NCBI GenBank assembly: GCA_010015655.1
Contig: ML976669.1
Span: 300,700 to 364,699 of the forward strand
DNA: 64,000 nucleotides
Origin: Bimuria novae-zelandiae CBS 107.79
Taxonomy: Eukaryota; Ascomycota; Dothideomycetes; Pleosporales; Didymosphaeriaceae
Reading direction: 5' to 3'
The notes beneath the pieces were generated by a model. The model did no database searches and had not been told where the DNA came from. It worked only from the letters and a program-made list of their open reading frames with translations. The stretch's first letter is position 1, and each line of letters starts with the position of its first letter. This document shows positions 9,215-21,400 of this stretch, in pieces. The position numbers were made by a program, and so were the translations under genes.

Positions 9215-11347
9215 ATGTGGTGGTTCGGTAGCCTCGCCTTTATAGTCGCGCTTGCTTCTTTCGTTACATGTACACCCATTGAGTCGGGATCATCTCGCGT
9301 CGCAAGAAAAGTTCCTTCTCTAGGTCATCATATAATTTTAGGGGTAAGAACACGAGATAGCGGTAAGTCCACGCGCCAATGGAGTTGTTAGAGACTGAAT
9401 AAAATCTAGGTGGACACCCTCACATCAGACGTGAGGTCCGAGATTTGCAGGCAAATTACCCTGACCAATGGGCTCTATATATGCTGGGGCTACTCCAATT
9501 CCAGCAAGTCGATCAGTCTGACCCGTTATCGTATTATCGGATTTCAGGTAGGTTTCGAACATGATCCCGCTCCTCCTTTTGCGCTAAATTGGAAAGGAAT
9601 CCATGCTCGACCGTTCGAACTCTGGCAAGATGCGCATGGTCCCCCTGGAGAAGCCATTGGGGCTTATTGCCCGCATGGCAGTAGGCTCTTCCTGACTTGG
9701 CATCGCGCATATTTGGCGCTGTTCGAAGTAAGATCCAGCCTTCCGGTATCCTCTGTGTGCATAATTTGCTGACACATGTCCAGCAAGAGCTCTGGAGCCA
9801 CGTTCGATCCATCGCTGATCAAGCTCAACAAGACCGTGATCGTTGGTCTGCCGCTGCCGATGCATTTCGCATACCTTACTGGGACACTGCACTCGGAGAT
9901 GGTGACGGAGGCATTCCTGACTTCCTAATGTCACCAAGATGGCCAGTTATGGGGCCGAACGGGACACAGATCGTTGACAACCCACTTTTCTGGTATCAAT
10001 TCCATCCGCTAGTTCAAGAAGATTTTCCAGGCTCACCTGTAAGTCTGCACAAACAAGAATTGGATCCATTTACTGACTAACTTAGATGGCGATTTATAAC
10101 CAAACAATGCGCTGGCCTACAACGCAGGATGCGAGCGCAAAACCACAGGTAGGGCTATTCAACGCCTGGTACCTTCAAGACCAACGAGCACGGCAAAATT
10201 CTATGCACACCGCGTTCGCATTGGTTACTTCGTTCAACGAATTCTCGAGCAATGTCGAAGGCTCGCATGCTTTCATCCACATCATTACAGGCGGTGACGC
10301 CAGAGAGCATAATTCCTATTATGGTCATATGTATGACACTGGGTACTCGGCCTTCGATCCGATTTTCATGCTGCATCACGCGTGAGTTTTTTCCCCGCAC
10401 ATACTAGCGCGGCATGCTGATTTTGTCCTCCAGGAACTATGACCGTTACATGGATTTGTATATAACAGCGAACCCCGGCTCCTGGCTTCAACCCGAATAC
10501 GTTGATGGTATTAAGAATTTCTCCACTTTCTGGAGTCCAGTAGGCACTACCATTGATGCGAGCTCGGGCCTTCCACCATTCTGGAAAGACGAAAACACAT
10601 TTTATACATCGGAAGATGTCCGCCGCACCGATATCTTTGGTTACGTTTACCCTGAGACGCAGTATTGGAAGTTCGCAACAGAAGAAAAGTGGCGAAACGA
10701 CGTCAGAGGCACAATTCAAAGGCTCTATCCGCATAGTGCGCGGGAAACTTTGATGAATGCCATGGCAGGTGGCAGCGCCCTCACGCATGTACTTGAAGAT
10801 GGAGACACTTTCATTGATTGGGTTATCGAGATCAAAGCTTCCGCACAAGAGATGCCCGCGTCTTTCAATGCCAAATTCTTCCTTGTTGGAGGCTTCTCTT
10901 CCGACGAAAGCATCCCCGTGAGCACATGGACGAGATTAACGACGCAAGATCCAGAGACTAGCGCAAGGAAAGGGCGTGAAGCGGCAGTCGCTGAAAAGCG
11001 CTACAGCACCATTGATCATGGCCTGAGCAGCACATTGATTCTGACTTCGACCTTGTTAGAGCAGGTCATGGCCGGAGAGTTGGAGAGCTTGGATTCGGAC
11101 GTCGTGGTTCCATATCTGCAGGAACGTTTGAGATGGAAGGTTTACGCGGTACGTCGCCCATTCAAACGTTCGCAAACGGAGTACTGATCAGGAATAGGCG
11201 CACGACCCGAAGCCCATGCCACCTGACCAGCTCGAGAGCTTCGCTGTGGACGTCACTGCTACAAAGAAGCGCATACCGAGTGATCCTTCCAAGCCGCTAG
11301 AACCTATCAGTGACACAAAATCGTATCCGATCTACATGGAGGCGTAG
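9215..11347 (+). CDS. Tyrosinase (polyphenol oxidase), secreted type
   Basis: Seven exons by splice consensus: 9215-9362, 9410-9547, 9597-9727, 9784-10038, 10086-10381, 10434-11148, 11198-11347, giving 610 residues. Tyrosinases oxidise monophenols and diphenols to quinones with a binuclear copper site. CuA ligands: His98 (GIHARPF), His122 (YCPHGS) and His131 (LTWHRAYLALFE), with Cys120 two residues before His122, the position of the thioether Cys in fungal enzymes. CuB: His285 and His289 (GSHAFIH), then FDPIFMLHHANYDR with His321/322. The usual motif is HHxNVDR; Tyr replaces Val here. Residues 1-20 (MWWFGSLAFIVALASFVTC) look like a signal peptide, so the protein is probably secreted or vacuolar. 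The long C-terminal domain after CuB matches the proform of fungal tyrosinases. All introns are GT-AG and frame-consistent. Confidence 0.93.
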
Positions 11348-11706
11348 CGGTCATGTTCATGAGCTTGTGCGAGAACTCGGGATCCTACAGGCTCATCTCT
11401 CGCCTAGCTCACCCGCTCTTATACACCATTTATAGAAGAGGCATCTGTATCTACTTCTGGGGATATCGCAATGTGGAACTATGGTCGGAGACCTAAGGAA
11501 ACAGTTGTATAGATAGAAATCATGACGCTGCCGTAATGCAAGCAACATCAGTGCTTCTCACCTTGGAATGCTCTGTTTGGTCAAGGTGACGCGCGCGTTA
11601 CTCCAAGCTGAAGGTCGGCCATAAGGGCCAAAGCTCATACCCAGTGTATCACCCTTGGATGAATAACACAATATCCGACTTTCAGCTGTGCGCGGAACGC
11701 ACGCAT
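11348..11706. other. Convergent intergenic spacer
   Basis: 3' flanks of the tyrosinase (+) and methyltransferase (-) genes. No further feature seen. Confidence 0.5.
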
Positions 11707-12696
11707 CTACTTCCTCACCGCAACAACAAACAACCTCGGATAACCCAACAGTACCTTCCCATCCACCAGCCCCGGATACGCCTCCGCCAGCTTCCTCTCA
11801 TACTCTTCAAGAAACGCCTTCCTCGCCCGCTCGTCCCCTATCGCGTGCAAATACGGCTGCAAACCCGTGCCTTTCACCCACTCCACAATCGCCCTCGGGC
11901 TCGCCAGCACGTGGAAATACTCAGTGCGCCACACATCCACGCTCTGTGCGTGCTCGGCAAGCGCATCGTAGAACGCCGCGGGCGCCTCGATGGGATCGAG
12001 ATCCGGACGACTCGGGTCGGAGACGTCGCCGATGCGTGTGTGCGCGAAGGCGGGGGACCATGGGGTGTCAGGCATGCACGCGGTGGCGCGCATGAGTGCG
12101 TGCGAGGCTGCGTGGTAGTTATCAGGGACCTGGATCGCGAGCACGCCTCCCTTCCTCAATCCTTTGAACAACCGCACGAGCGTTTGCAACCGCGTGTTAC
12201 CCCGCAACCAGTGGAATACCGCATTGCTGAACAACATATCTGCGCCCTCCTCCTCCCCTTCTCCAGGTTTAAAAGTCGCAAGGTCGCCTTGGATGAAGTC
12301 TACCTGGGGCGTAGGCAGGCCAGAGGAGGACGCTTTGGCCAGCATGTCGGGCGAGGAGTCCATGCCTGTGATGCGCGCGGAGGGGAACGCGGAGAGTAGT
12401 ACAGATGTGCTGTTTCCTGGACCGCACCCTAGGTCGTAGATCCGGGGGGAGGGGGTTTGAATATGAGGCGCGGTGCGCGAGAGGAGGTCGTAGACGGCGC
12501 GGGTGCGCTCGGTGGAGAATTTTAGGTATTGCGTTGCGGACCAGTCGGACTTTTTGGGCTGGGTCGCCATGGTGGCGGTGGAGTGGAATGGCCGGTTGGG
12601 GATGGGCGATGGACTGGTGAAGAAATATGGGTGGTGTTGGGCGTGTGGGATTGTGAGGATGCGTGATCTTGGTGTCCGCACGGCTTGGAGCCGCAT
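11707..12696 (-). CDS. Trans-aconitate 2-methyltransferase-like SAM methyltransferase
   Basis: A 329-residue intron-free ORF. The class I SAM-binding motif I is IYDLGCGPGNST, followed by GMDSSPDML (motif post I, acidic Asp), QGDLATFKPG, and FSNAVFHWLRG, the pattern of the Tam family that methylates trans-aconitate and related acids. The last third (PAAFYDALAEHAQSVDVWRT, ASPRAIVEWVKGTGLQPYL) also matches that family. The first about 40 residues are rich in Arg, Ser, His and Pro without acids and look like a mitochondrial presequence; a second ATG at 12570 (MATQPKK) would give a cytosolic form. Trans-aconitate is a by-product of aconitase, so a mitochondrial form would make sense (inference). 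Confidence 0.9.
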   Translation of the reverse strand: MRLQAVRTPRSRILTIPHAQHHPYFFTSPSPIPNRPFHSTATMATQPKKSDWSATQYLKFSTERTRAVYDLLSRTAPHIQTPSPRIYDLGCGPGNSTSVLLSAFPSARITGMDSSPDMLAKASSSGLPTPQVDFIQGDLATFKPGEGEEEGADMLFSNAVFHWLRGNTRLQTLVRLFKGLRKGGVLAIQVPDNYHAASHALMRATACMPDTPWSPAFAHTRIGDVSDPSRPDLDPIEAPAAFYDALAEHAQSVDVWRTEYFHVLASPRAIVEWVKGTGLQPYLHAIGDERARKAFLEEYERKLAEAYPGLVDGKVLLGYPRLFVVAVRK

Positions 12697-13346
12697 GCTT
12701 TTCAATGTAATGGTGAGTGTACTTTGCGGAATACTGAGTACAATATGGAGTACAATTGGGAAAAAATTAATTGATCAACTGATACGCAAAGAAGTGACTC
12801 TACTGCTCTACGGTGTTAAAGGTAAAGCCGAGGCCGAGTCGGCCGTTGAGGTTCGACGTCAGGTTTCATAGGGCTGACCAATCACGACAATGGTGGAGCA
12901 TTGTGGGGAAGAGACAGCGTGTTTCCTGCGATTGCAGCACCGAATAGCGAAAAGCGGCTGTCTTGCATCAGATGCTATGACTTTTGAAAGAGAATGAGTC
13001 ATTGGAATTTCTCCGTAATGCTCGTTGTGCTGGGTATCCTAGGCGAAGGTACCCTTCCAACTTATTAGGACACCTTGTTGCTTGAGTCATTCCAAGACCA
13101 TCTGAAAACTTGAGAGCAATACTTGATACGGAATTGTACATTTGATATTCTGCTATGACGCTGTGCTTAAGTCTAGATTAAGCTTCGAAGGACTTTTAGC
13201 ATGTCCCTATGTCCCCAAAAAACATCAATCGCCGGCAATTAGGCAGCTTTCCCCATAGAACCTGTGGCTACACCACAACTGACGCATCGCAACCACTGTT
13301 GGGCACTGAAACTGACCCGTGAACCATATATACTTCTCACATTGCA
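12697..13346. other. Intergenic stretch
   Basis: Upstream of the methyltransferase and downstream of the RBR gene. Only short meaningless ORFs. No repeat detected. Confidence 0.5.
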
Positions 13347-15354
13347 CTACTTGGTGCAATGCCTGCATGAACGTCTCCGACAGACCGTACAGCGGAGCAG
13401 CCAAGGAAAGAAATTGTCACACTCTGGGCACGTCGTATCGTGACGATGGTCCCCATCAAAGCGCTGCCATACATGCCTATGTAAGTGTGCTCGTACACGG
13501 GCGGGAGCAGGCGCATCCTCTTCCTCAGAGTCGTCATCATCAGAGTCTTCATCGCCAGAATCGTCATCATCGGAGTCGTCTTCGTCCGAATCTGGCTCCA
13601 CAACTGCTGCACCGGGCCAAACACGGTCTTGGTCGGCACAAACACATTTGCAGGTCTTCCATTTCGCTTGGCAGATGTAGTAGAATTGATGGTTATAACG
13701 GCACCTGTGGAACTATCAGTTCTGGATCGGGCACCGTGTTGCCCCAGGATAGGCAATCAACTGGCGGGCCGCGGGTGGCGAGTGTTACGTACGTGATGTG
13801 ATAGCAGCCCATGCTCAACTCGACCATGTTCTTACATTTGGGACATGATTGCCAACGCTTCTCTTTCGCCAGAACCAATAAGGTCTTGACCTCTTCATCA
13901 TCCGGACAGAGGCCCTTATGTTGTTTTTGTTAGCAGACTGTGCAAGTTGCCTGCTTGCACTTCGGACACGTAGCAACTCCCGAACTGATGTGCTCAGGCT
14001 TGATCCACCTCAAGCAGTCAATATTGTTGCACTAAACACCATCCGAGACACTCAACTCTTCCTTCTTCTTTTCGAAACGGGCAATGACGTCTTCGAGCAG
14101 TAACGGACGGCATAGATTGAGCTCAAGAGGCTTGTGGCAGCAGCGCGGCGGGAATGACAAAGAATCTGCAATTGCCGCTTCGAACATTTTCCTTAGACAA
14201 ATTCGACAATACGCATGCCTGTGTGAGCCCTTCTTCTGCGGACAAGGTAGGATGAGGATGTCTGCCTTTTCGAAGCCGTCGAGGCAGCAAGAGCAATCTA
14301 TGATGCTGGAGTACTCTTCGGTGTGGTTGTATTCATCTGTCCCCAGCGTACTCCGACGGCGTCCTTGTGCGTAATCCACCACGCGCAGCTCCTCGAGCGA
14401 GTACTCAGCGTAGGCCCTGTCGCAAGTGATGGTTTGGCATAAGACTTCCCTCTCACTGAAATTGATTCGAGTCATGAAAGGTTGGAACGGGAGACCACCA
14501 GTCCCATGATTTAGTGTCATTCGGGCGATAGTCGGCGATGGAAACATGCTCGCAGCCAGCGTGACAGAAGTTGTCTGGGGGAAGGTAGATTGTGATGGTA
14601 GTGTAGCAGTTGGAGAGCGCGGCAGAAAGGGTTTGAAGACCCCACTTACTTGCTCTTGTGTTAAGGAACCCGACTTTGACATCGCCGCCGGACGAGGCAG
14701 TCTGACAATCGGTCGCGCTGGTTCAAAGGGTACTTCATCCCGCGTAGTCGCCTTCTCTTTCTTCATAGAGATCAATCTCCGTTTCACAGCCCCAGCCGTC
14801 TTATCTCTCAGCGTCTCGCTATCTTCCTCGGCAGGGCGCTTTCGATTATTGACAGGCACAGCGTATTCCGTCTGTGTCCCTCCTAGATCGATGGCCATTG
14901 GCGTCACGTCGATGTCCATGACGTCTGGCTGATCTTCTTGAAGCAGTTCTTGCCGTGTCGCGGGTGCAGGTGCTCTTCAACTCAGCTGAGCCGCCATGGC
15001 ATGATCCTCTGCGACTTTGATTAGCCCGGCCGTCAAGCCCATCCTCAACCACCCCCGTATTACCCCAAAACAAACAATACAATGCCCGCATCTATCTTTC
15101 AGACACTCACCTTGCGCCTGTCTCTCTTCCACCAAAAGCCTCCCGTGCGCCTCTCGCTCACCCCGTTCTTTCCTCACGAGCTCCACAGCCGCTATCTGTC
15201 CCTCGAACTCACCCATCATCTTGACCAATTCCAAACGCACAACACGTAGAGCAGTCGCCTCATCATTCGCACGAGACACATGCCTTTGGGCGAAGATGTC
15301 GTCGACGTCCTTGATTTGAAGCTCCAGCGCGAGCTTCGCGCTGGCGGGGCCCAT
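13347..15354 (-). pseudogene. RBR (RING-IBR-RING) E3 ubiquitin ligase gene with three in-frame stops
   Basis: Exons 15354-15111, 15008-13793 and 13704-13347 join in frame (606 codons), but the frame holds stops at 14979-14977 (TGA), 14034-14032 (TAG) and 13932-13930 (TAA). RING1: CSCCLDGFEKADILILPC, then HRHAYCRICLRKMF. IBR: CNNIDCLRWIKPEHI, CPKCKQATCTVC. RING2: CPKCKNMVELSMGCYHITC, with the catalytic-type Cys kept, but the following CxxxxFCxxC part reads CRYNHQFYYIC, so two zinc Cys positions appear to be Tyr. A very acidic Asp/Glu/Ser run (13500-13600) and a final Cys-rich tail follow. Such proteins move ubiquitin through a RING2 Cys thioester. The N-terminal exon has a helical Glu/Arg-rich region. 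The changes look like C-to-T/G-to-A mutation, so I call a decaying gene. Stop readthrough or assembly error is the alternative. Confidence 0.85.
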
Positions 15355-15906
15355 TTTGCTGGGTGTCGTGTTACCCCAGGATGAGCAATACGACCGCGGA
15401 CAGGGTATGATTCGGGCCATCCACGGAGGAAGGGGGGATGTGACGCAAGCAGATCGCGACAAAGGACGACGGTGAGTGCCTTGCAAAAGTGGAATGGGGA
15501 AGGAAGGTGCAAGTGGCCGTGCCAAGACAACATGAGTACCGCAAGGAAGGAGCGACGACGCAAGTGAGCAAGAAAGAAGAAAGTGAACGTGCGAACCTTT
15601 GCGAGTCGTTCGCACCTGTTCCTAGGTTCCAAGGTTCGTAAACATGCACGTGACGCATACTTTGCCCAGGTGTGGAGTTGTGAGGACCATGCTCTTCCTC
15701 AGCGGAGAGCTTCTTGCATTAATTCCACCCTTCGCAGTTGCCAAAGATCCATCAGAAAACCGTGTCTCTTCAACTGCAATTCAGGCCATCAAGCGATTGA
15801 CTCGAGGCTACCTTTCCACTTCATAGCAACACTCAACCCCCACTCAGCGCTGCCAAAGACAAAACCTTCATCCAGCTTTCCGCCTCTCTCTCCATCGATA
15901 CATGCA
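15355..15906. other. Intergenic, upstream of the RBR gene
   Basis: An open frame on the minus strand continues upstream of the RBR start (to about 15658) but has no motif and probably reflects base composition. Nothing else recognised. Confidence 0.45.
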
Positions 15907-16234
15907 ATGCCAAAACCTCCGCAACCCCAACATCCAACAAAACCCTCCCCTATGAAGAAAAAACCAAAGCAAATGGCACCTGGCAGATCGCAAAAACACA
16001 CAATGACTTACCCAGAAACGCCCTTTCCAAATGCCCGATTCACGGTCGTGCCGTGCCATATGCTCGACCAAAGTCAATTCGTCGTTCATCATAAGGAGCC
16101 ATGCCGTAAAAGATGCGATGTGGGTCACTGGTATGTATGTGTGCGGTGTGCCCGATAAAGTGACGTGAAAGACCAACTCTCCACTCAGGTATCTGCGCTC
16201 GCTTGGTATCTTTCTGCGAAATGAAGTTAAGTGA
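15907..16234 (+). CDS. Possible small basic protein, unknown
   Basis: An ATG at 15907 opens a frame rich in Pro, Lys and His (MPKPPQPQHPTKPSPMKKK), then a short Cys/His stretch (EPCRKRCDVGHW). Read straight on, it stops at 16156-16158 (83 residues). With a canonical GTATGT...CTCAG intron (16131-16188) it continues to a TGA at 16232-16234 (89 residues, ending LRNEVK). It sits between the RBR start and the 3' end of lrg1. No family recognised; it may be chance. Confidence 0.28.
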
Positions 16235-16289
16235 ACAAGAAGACTAACACCCGCGTACTCCGATTATCCATTATGTGCCGTATTATTCA

Positions 16290-19200
16290 TCACCCGGCGC
16301 CGGCCGTGCCGAGGGTTTGCTTCTGCAGCGCCGGGGACCGGTAGCTGTGACGGTGTGGCGATCCCGTGCGGTGGCTTTCGGTGGACCCGGGCGCAGGCTG
16401 ACTGTAGGGGAGATTTGGAGTGCCCAATTCGTAAGGTTGCGGTGGGGTGGCATGGTTGTTCGAGGCTGGGTAGCCAGGGCCGGCAGCTCCTTGAACATGG
16501 CGTACGGAAGATTCACTCGCCCACGCTTGCGGGTTGTTATCCGCTTGTGTAATATGTGGAGCGTTACGCTGGTCTTTTCTCGATGAGGCGCCGGATTGGT
16601 TGCGCGGGGACGTGGCTGGGCCTGCTACCGCTGCCGCCGGGTTCCTGCCACGCTGTTCCCACTGTCTCATGATCTCTTTCGGGGTCAATTCGGAGGAGTT
16701 GTCGTCGTAGAGGAGGTCGACGATCTCTGGAGGTACCTGCGACAAATGAACCAAGTCAATAGTAAAGGTAGCGGAATACTCACCTCGCAGAACTCAGCGT
16801 TGTTCTCAATCAGATCGAACACAACCCGCACAGCACCTTGATCTACGCTCTTCATCTCCTTCTCGTTGTTTTCCCGCAAGATGTTGGGCGCCATGACAGT
16901 TGCAATGTTCCACGTGTCCATCTTGTTGCCCGTTTCCTCATCTACAGTGTGGAACGAGGAGACCCAATTAAGGAAACAAAACAATACTTCCATGGTATCG
17001 CGGTGAGCCTTGGGTAACAAGCAGCAAATGAGGTGTAACACCTTCATTCGTAGTGCCTCGTCGGGGATTTCTGCAGGTGTTAGCACGCGTCCCTAGTTTT
17101 GTGACACTGTACGCACCATTAGCCGTCATGAACAAGCGGTATAGCTTGAGTGTCAAAACGGGATCCGGCATCAATCGGAGGAAGCGTTTGAGAAGATTCG
17201 CCAGTATGACGGGATTCTTGGAGTTCAGATCGACCTGCTCCACACCCTTCGCGTCGATTTCTTCCTCGAGCTCTCGCAGAGCCTTGAGATTACCGTTTTT
17301 ACGGAAGACGCCTTCTATAGACATATCCATGTTTCTCATGGCAGTGACAGCGTCTTGTAGCAGGGCGGGAACTCGTAGGGTGCCGGGCCCGACACCATCC
17401 GTAGACTCGGCGCCATACTTCTCCACTAGCAGTTCTAAAGACTGTCTAAACGTCGCTTTCTCGGACACTGGCTTTTCGACGATTGTAGGACCTTTCTTCG
17501 GCTTGTTCTTGTTCTTGCCAAATCCGATCTTACCCCAGAAATTTGAGCGCTTCGTCTCAATGAGGTCCAGAAGCTCACCCTGGTTGTATTGGCTGTCGTC
17601 GAGCAAGAGACCCAACTGGAGCACCGCAAGGCTCTTGAGCTTGAAATACTCGAGAGGCGAGAGCTCGGAAAAGTAGGTCCGTGGTCGTCCCTCTGATGCA
17701 AGCTGGCCACCGGACATGTCACGACGGTGGCCGTTGAGAAGTTTAGCTTGATCTTGCTGACCAAGGAGTGCACTGCCACCCGCACGGAACGCATTAGGGC
17801 GCTGCTCACGCTGCTGTTCTAGGGCTGCCATACGCGCTATGTCGTCCAATGCAAGCGAGTTCACAGCAAGAGTGGTACCATCCACATCGCCAGGAACCTC
17901 GCGTTCTTGTACGATTTGCATTCCTCGTTTACCTTGCGCATCACCACCTGCGCCCGATGCTTCCGGACCATCGATGATTGTAGATTGACGGGCGCGCTTC
18001 ATTGTTTGGGAAAGATGCTTGTCCAACCGCGTAGAGCGTAGCCTCTTGATGTCGGTCATGGACTGTTCGTAATTGGCATTGGCGATTTGAGCATCAGCAG
18101 TCGACTGGCCACCAAAAGACTTGGAGCGGGCATCTTGTCGCATGTGGGGTGATTGGAGGTCACTGCTGGAATCGCCTAGACGATGGCCTTGTGAGGAGTC
18201 GTAGCCTGTCAAATTCGGGTCATCTACAAATATTAGTGAGTGGAGGGTATTCTTTTGCGGCGCGGAGGGCGGGTGCCTGATCTGGGTGTCAAGACTGCGT
18301 GCTGGTGGGTCGACGGTGGTTCAACAAAACCTTACTTACCAGATGTGTGCGGCAGAGCGCCACTCGACCGCAAGGTTGCCATCAGGCGAGCATGGGCGAC
18401 CTTGAGAAGGTGTACATATTGTCGTAATTTGGTTACTTGCTGGAAACCATTCTCTGCATCGGGTTGTGCAGCAGCGCAAGCCGGGCAGAAGATCTTCTGT
18501 TTCGACTTGCTCCAGTAAGCATTCTTGACGTCGCTGCGAAGGTCCGTTCCACAACCCCTGCAAACCATGCAACCGTAATTGAAACACATATTGTCGAAAT
18601 GCAGACACTTGTCTTCGACCTGGGCATCGCATATCGGGCATGCATCCGCACAACGCGGGACGAGTAAGAGTGATTCGGCGGCTTGGTCCTTCTGTGCCTC
18701 TTCCTCTAACCGCGTGTCAAGCGAATTGACTTGAGCAAGGAAATCAGTCAGACCGGTAGCGCTACGGGTCTCACGCTCCAACTTGAGAGCACCCTGCAGA
18801 CAGATGCGTATCAAGAGCTTCAGGTAGTGAGCCAATCCAGTAACGAGCGAGAGGAGTTCTTGTGTGACACCGAGCCGACGCACTCCGGTGCCTTGCGATT
18901 GCGTCAAGAGCGCAAAGAAAGCCACAACCTTCTTGCATAGTAACTTCGACTCGCGCGAATACGTCAGGCCTTTCGGTGTGTTGGTGACAAGTTGTGCATC
19001 CAAATCATCTGCAGCGTGGAAAAGAAGCTCAACATGGACGATGAACTTCTTAGCCGCCATGACGCCGTCCACATATGCGCCGTTGCTGACGTGGAGCAGC
19101 ATGTCGGATATACAGGTGGCGGACTTTTCCTCGAATGCGGACAGAGTCTTCCAGATCCAGTTGACCTTGGCTTCTATCTCTTCTTCTTGTTTCCGGACCC

Positions 19201-20132
19201 GATCGCGCAGCTCATCTGATGCATCTTCGCTTACGTCCTGCGGAGCTTGCAGGATGGGCTGACCAGTCGAGTGCAGGCGCACGTTCCAGTACTTGTGGAT
19301 CATGTAGCATTCGGGGTGCCAGTGTTGGTTCTGTCCGTTGCGGAAGATCTCGACAAACTGCTTCAGGATCGAGGTCTGACAGCCATTGCACCTCTGCGCA
19401 AACTTGGTCGAGTAGTGGTAATGGCAGTACACGCTGCCTTCGTGTTCGTAATAGCTGTCCGAAGCGCCGAAAACGGTGGGACAAACGGAACATGTAAAGT
19501 GCTCAATGTGGTATTTCCGGTCCAGCGCCGTAATGTACGAGCCTCGGAGCGCTTGTCCACAATCAAAACACAGCAGATCTAGCCTCTTGAAATAGTCGGT
19601 CTCGCAGAGCGGGTACTGGCCCGGAGGCTTGTCCGGCACGGGAAAGAACTTGGAGGCGACGATCTTGCCGCAGTCCTGCATTGTGTTAGCGAAAAGATTC
19701 CGGCAATCAGGACACGATGGCGCCCGCAGAGCAGGTAGCAGCGCAGTCTGGTCGCGTGCATTCCAATTTCTGCAAGCTGCGAGTACGTACATGGCATGTG
19801 AAGCATTCCAGATGGTATGTGTCTCCCAATGCTCGGACAAACTGCCCAGTCAAGCCTTCACCGCACTTGCCACAGATCTTGCTGCGACCTCGAGGCTTCT
19901 CGCGCACAGGATCCGACTGCGGTGGGTCTGTCGGGTCGGTAAGAGAGCGCACTGGCAGGCCGTTGTTGTTCTTGTGCGGCGAGAGATTCTGCGGGCTCTG
20001 CATGTCGTACGGGTTGGTGGGCTGTCTCGAGAGGCCATTGCTACGCGGGTCGTAGGCCTGGTACTGCTGCTGTTGCTGCTGCGGGGCTTCCTGGCCTCCC
20101 AGCGAAGGTGGGCCCTCCCCGGGAGTGCTCAT
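16290..20132 (-). CDS. lrg1: LIM-domain Rho GTPase-activating protein Lrg1
   Basis: Five exons: 20132-19791, 19675-18340, 18223-17117, 17070-16784, 16736-16290; 1172 residues. It switches off Rho1-type GTPases by stimulating GTP hydrolysis; in yeast and Neurospora Lrg1 limits cell-wall glucan synthesis and shapes tip growth. The N-terminus is Gln/Pro-rich. LIM1 (CGKCGEGLTGQFVRALG, HLECFTC) is split by intron 1. LIM2 (CFDCGQALRGSYITALD, HIEHFTC) and a further finger (CNGCQTSIL) follow. A helical middle region and a third LIM-like unit (CPICDAQVEDKCLHFDNMCF, CRGCGTDL) come next. The RhoGAP domain in exons 3-4 shows EGVFRKNGN with the arginine finger, KNPVILANLLKRFLRLMPDPVL, and NKMDTWNIATVMAPNIL. 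The tail is low-complexity Ser/Pro. The start is the first ATG of the frame (MSTPGEGPPSLGG). Splice phases all agree. Confidence 0.95.
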
Positions 20133-21400
20133 GGCGGCGGCGTGCCAGTGCGAGGCGCACGTGTTGCCGTCCGCACGCAATCGAAAGTGCCCAGGGGGCA
20201 GCGGCGGCGGCGGCGAGGATTCAGCGGAGCGCGCGTTGCGAGGCGGTGCGTCGGGCGGCGGGCGAGGGGGAAAAGGCAATAGTGTAGGAAAGTTGGTGAG
20301 AGGCTACAACGGGCGGTTGACGTAAACTAGGGTGCCAGAGCAACGGCGCTGCTATCGCTGCACGAGACTGAGCGTGAGGGGCGGCGGCGTCGTCGTCGGT
20401 GTCCAGCGGTGACGGCTGGCCAGCGCTGCGTCCTACAACACGGACGCGAGGATGACGGCGGGCGGTCGCAGGCGCGCGCGGCTTCGGCAGCATGCGTCGC
20501 GGTCGCGGCGGCGTGGTGGTGCTGCTGCTGCTGCTGCTTGTGGTGGGAGGCGCCGAAGAAACGGTGAGAGGAGCGTGTCTCGGGGGGCTCGAATTGGCAC
20601 CCTGGCCGCGGCTGAAACACTGACAGGCGCGCGACGGGAGCAGCAAACGGGCAGTCGAGGGCTCAAGCAGGTTGGGATACAGACGTCGGGCCGGGTGGAG
20701 GAGGACTGTATGCGGGCGGGTGCCGTGTTGTATGGGGAGGCTGTGGAAGCGCCAAGCTGCTCTTAACAGCGAAATTAACGACGGGCGATCCACTGCATCA
20801 GCGCGAGAGAGATAGACGCTGTCATGGCCGTGCTTATTTTAGGCATTAAGATGTACGACGTGCATGCTCTACTAATCTCTGCACAAGTCTTCATCGCATC
20901 GTCTACGTGTCTGCATACGTGCAGCATCGCTCCAGTCTGGACGTCGACAGACAGTCACGTGCGACACTGCTGCAGGAACATGCACAAGCAAAGTTGACGC
21001 GCATGGGAGGTGAGGCTGCCAGCCTTGTCCGGCGTGCCTCCCGCGTCCAGTTGGAGAGCAGCCCGACAGCCAACACGCATGCAATCTGACATTGTACGTC
21101 CAAGTACAGGGTGTTGCTCTGGGAAATCATCGAAGTGATACTCCGGCGGAACGCTTACTGCTAACTTGGCGCTGTATACTGACCTTCACCACTACACTCT
21201 GCGGTGCCTCTCTCTAGCCACCCCGCGCTGCCATTGTTGCCGCCTAGCTGCCCTGTGCGCATACGTCCAGCAAGCGCGCATTTCAAGGTTCCAGCTCTTT
21301 CACGCCCACGCGCACCGGCGCACAAAGACCATCAAAGCCGCCTACGCTCGCCACACCCACGCTCCCACGTCGCGACCTCACCCACGCAACACCGCCCACC
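20133..21400. promoter_or_regulatory. Divergent promoter region lrg1 / rpb4
   Basis: About 1.27 kb between two genes that point apart. GC-rich in the lrg1-proximal half, with a short trinucleotide run (about 20515-20537). Long ORFs on both strands here are composition artefacts. No individual binding site is claimed. Confidence 0.5.

Noticed and set aside
2732..11347. A polyketide-type biosynthetic cluster around the enoyl reductase
   Set aside because: No synthase, synthetase or terpene core enzyme was found in the window, so a biosynthetic cluster is not supported.
11644..12399. 251-codon plus-strand ORF
   Set aside because: It lies over the methyltransferase gene on the opposite strand and has Arg/His-rich shadow composition; the minus-strand protein has clear SAM motifs.
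15583..15906. Upstream part of the long plus-strand ORF around 15.6-16.2 kb
   Set aside because: No motif, and the open frame before the ATG at 15907 probably reflects composition; only the small downstream ORF was kept, with low confidence.
20221..20793. 190-codon minus-strand ORF and other long ORFs in the lrg1/rpb4 spacer
   Set aside because: GC-rich, low-complexity translations in several frames at once, no motif, and no need for them in the lrg1 model.
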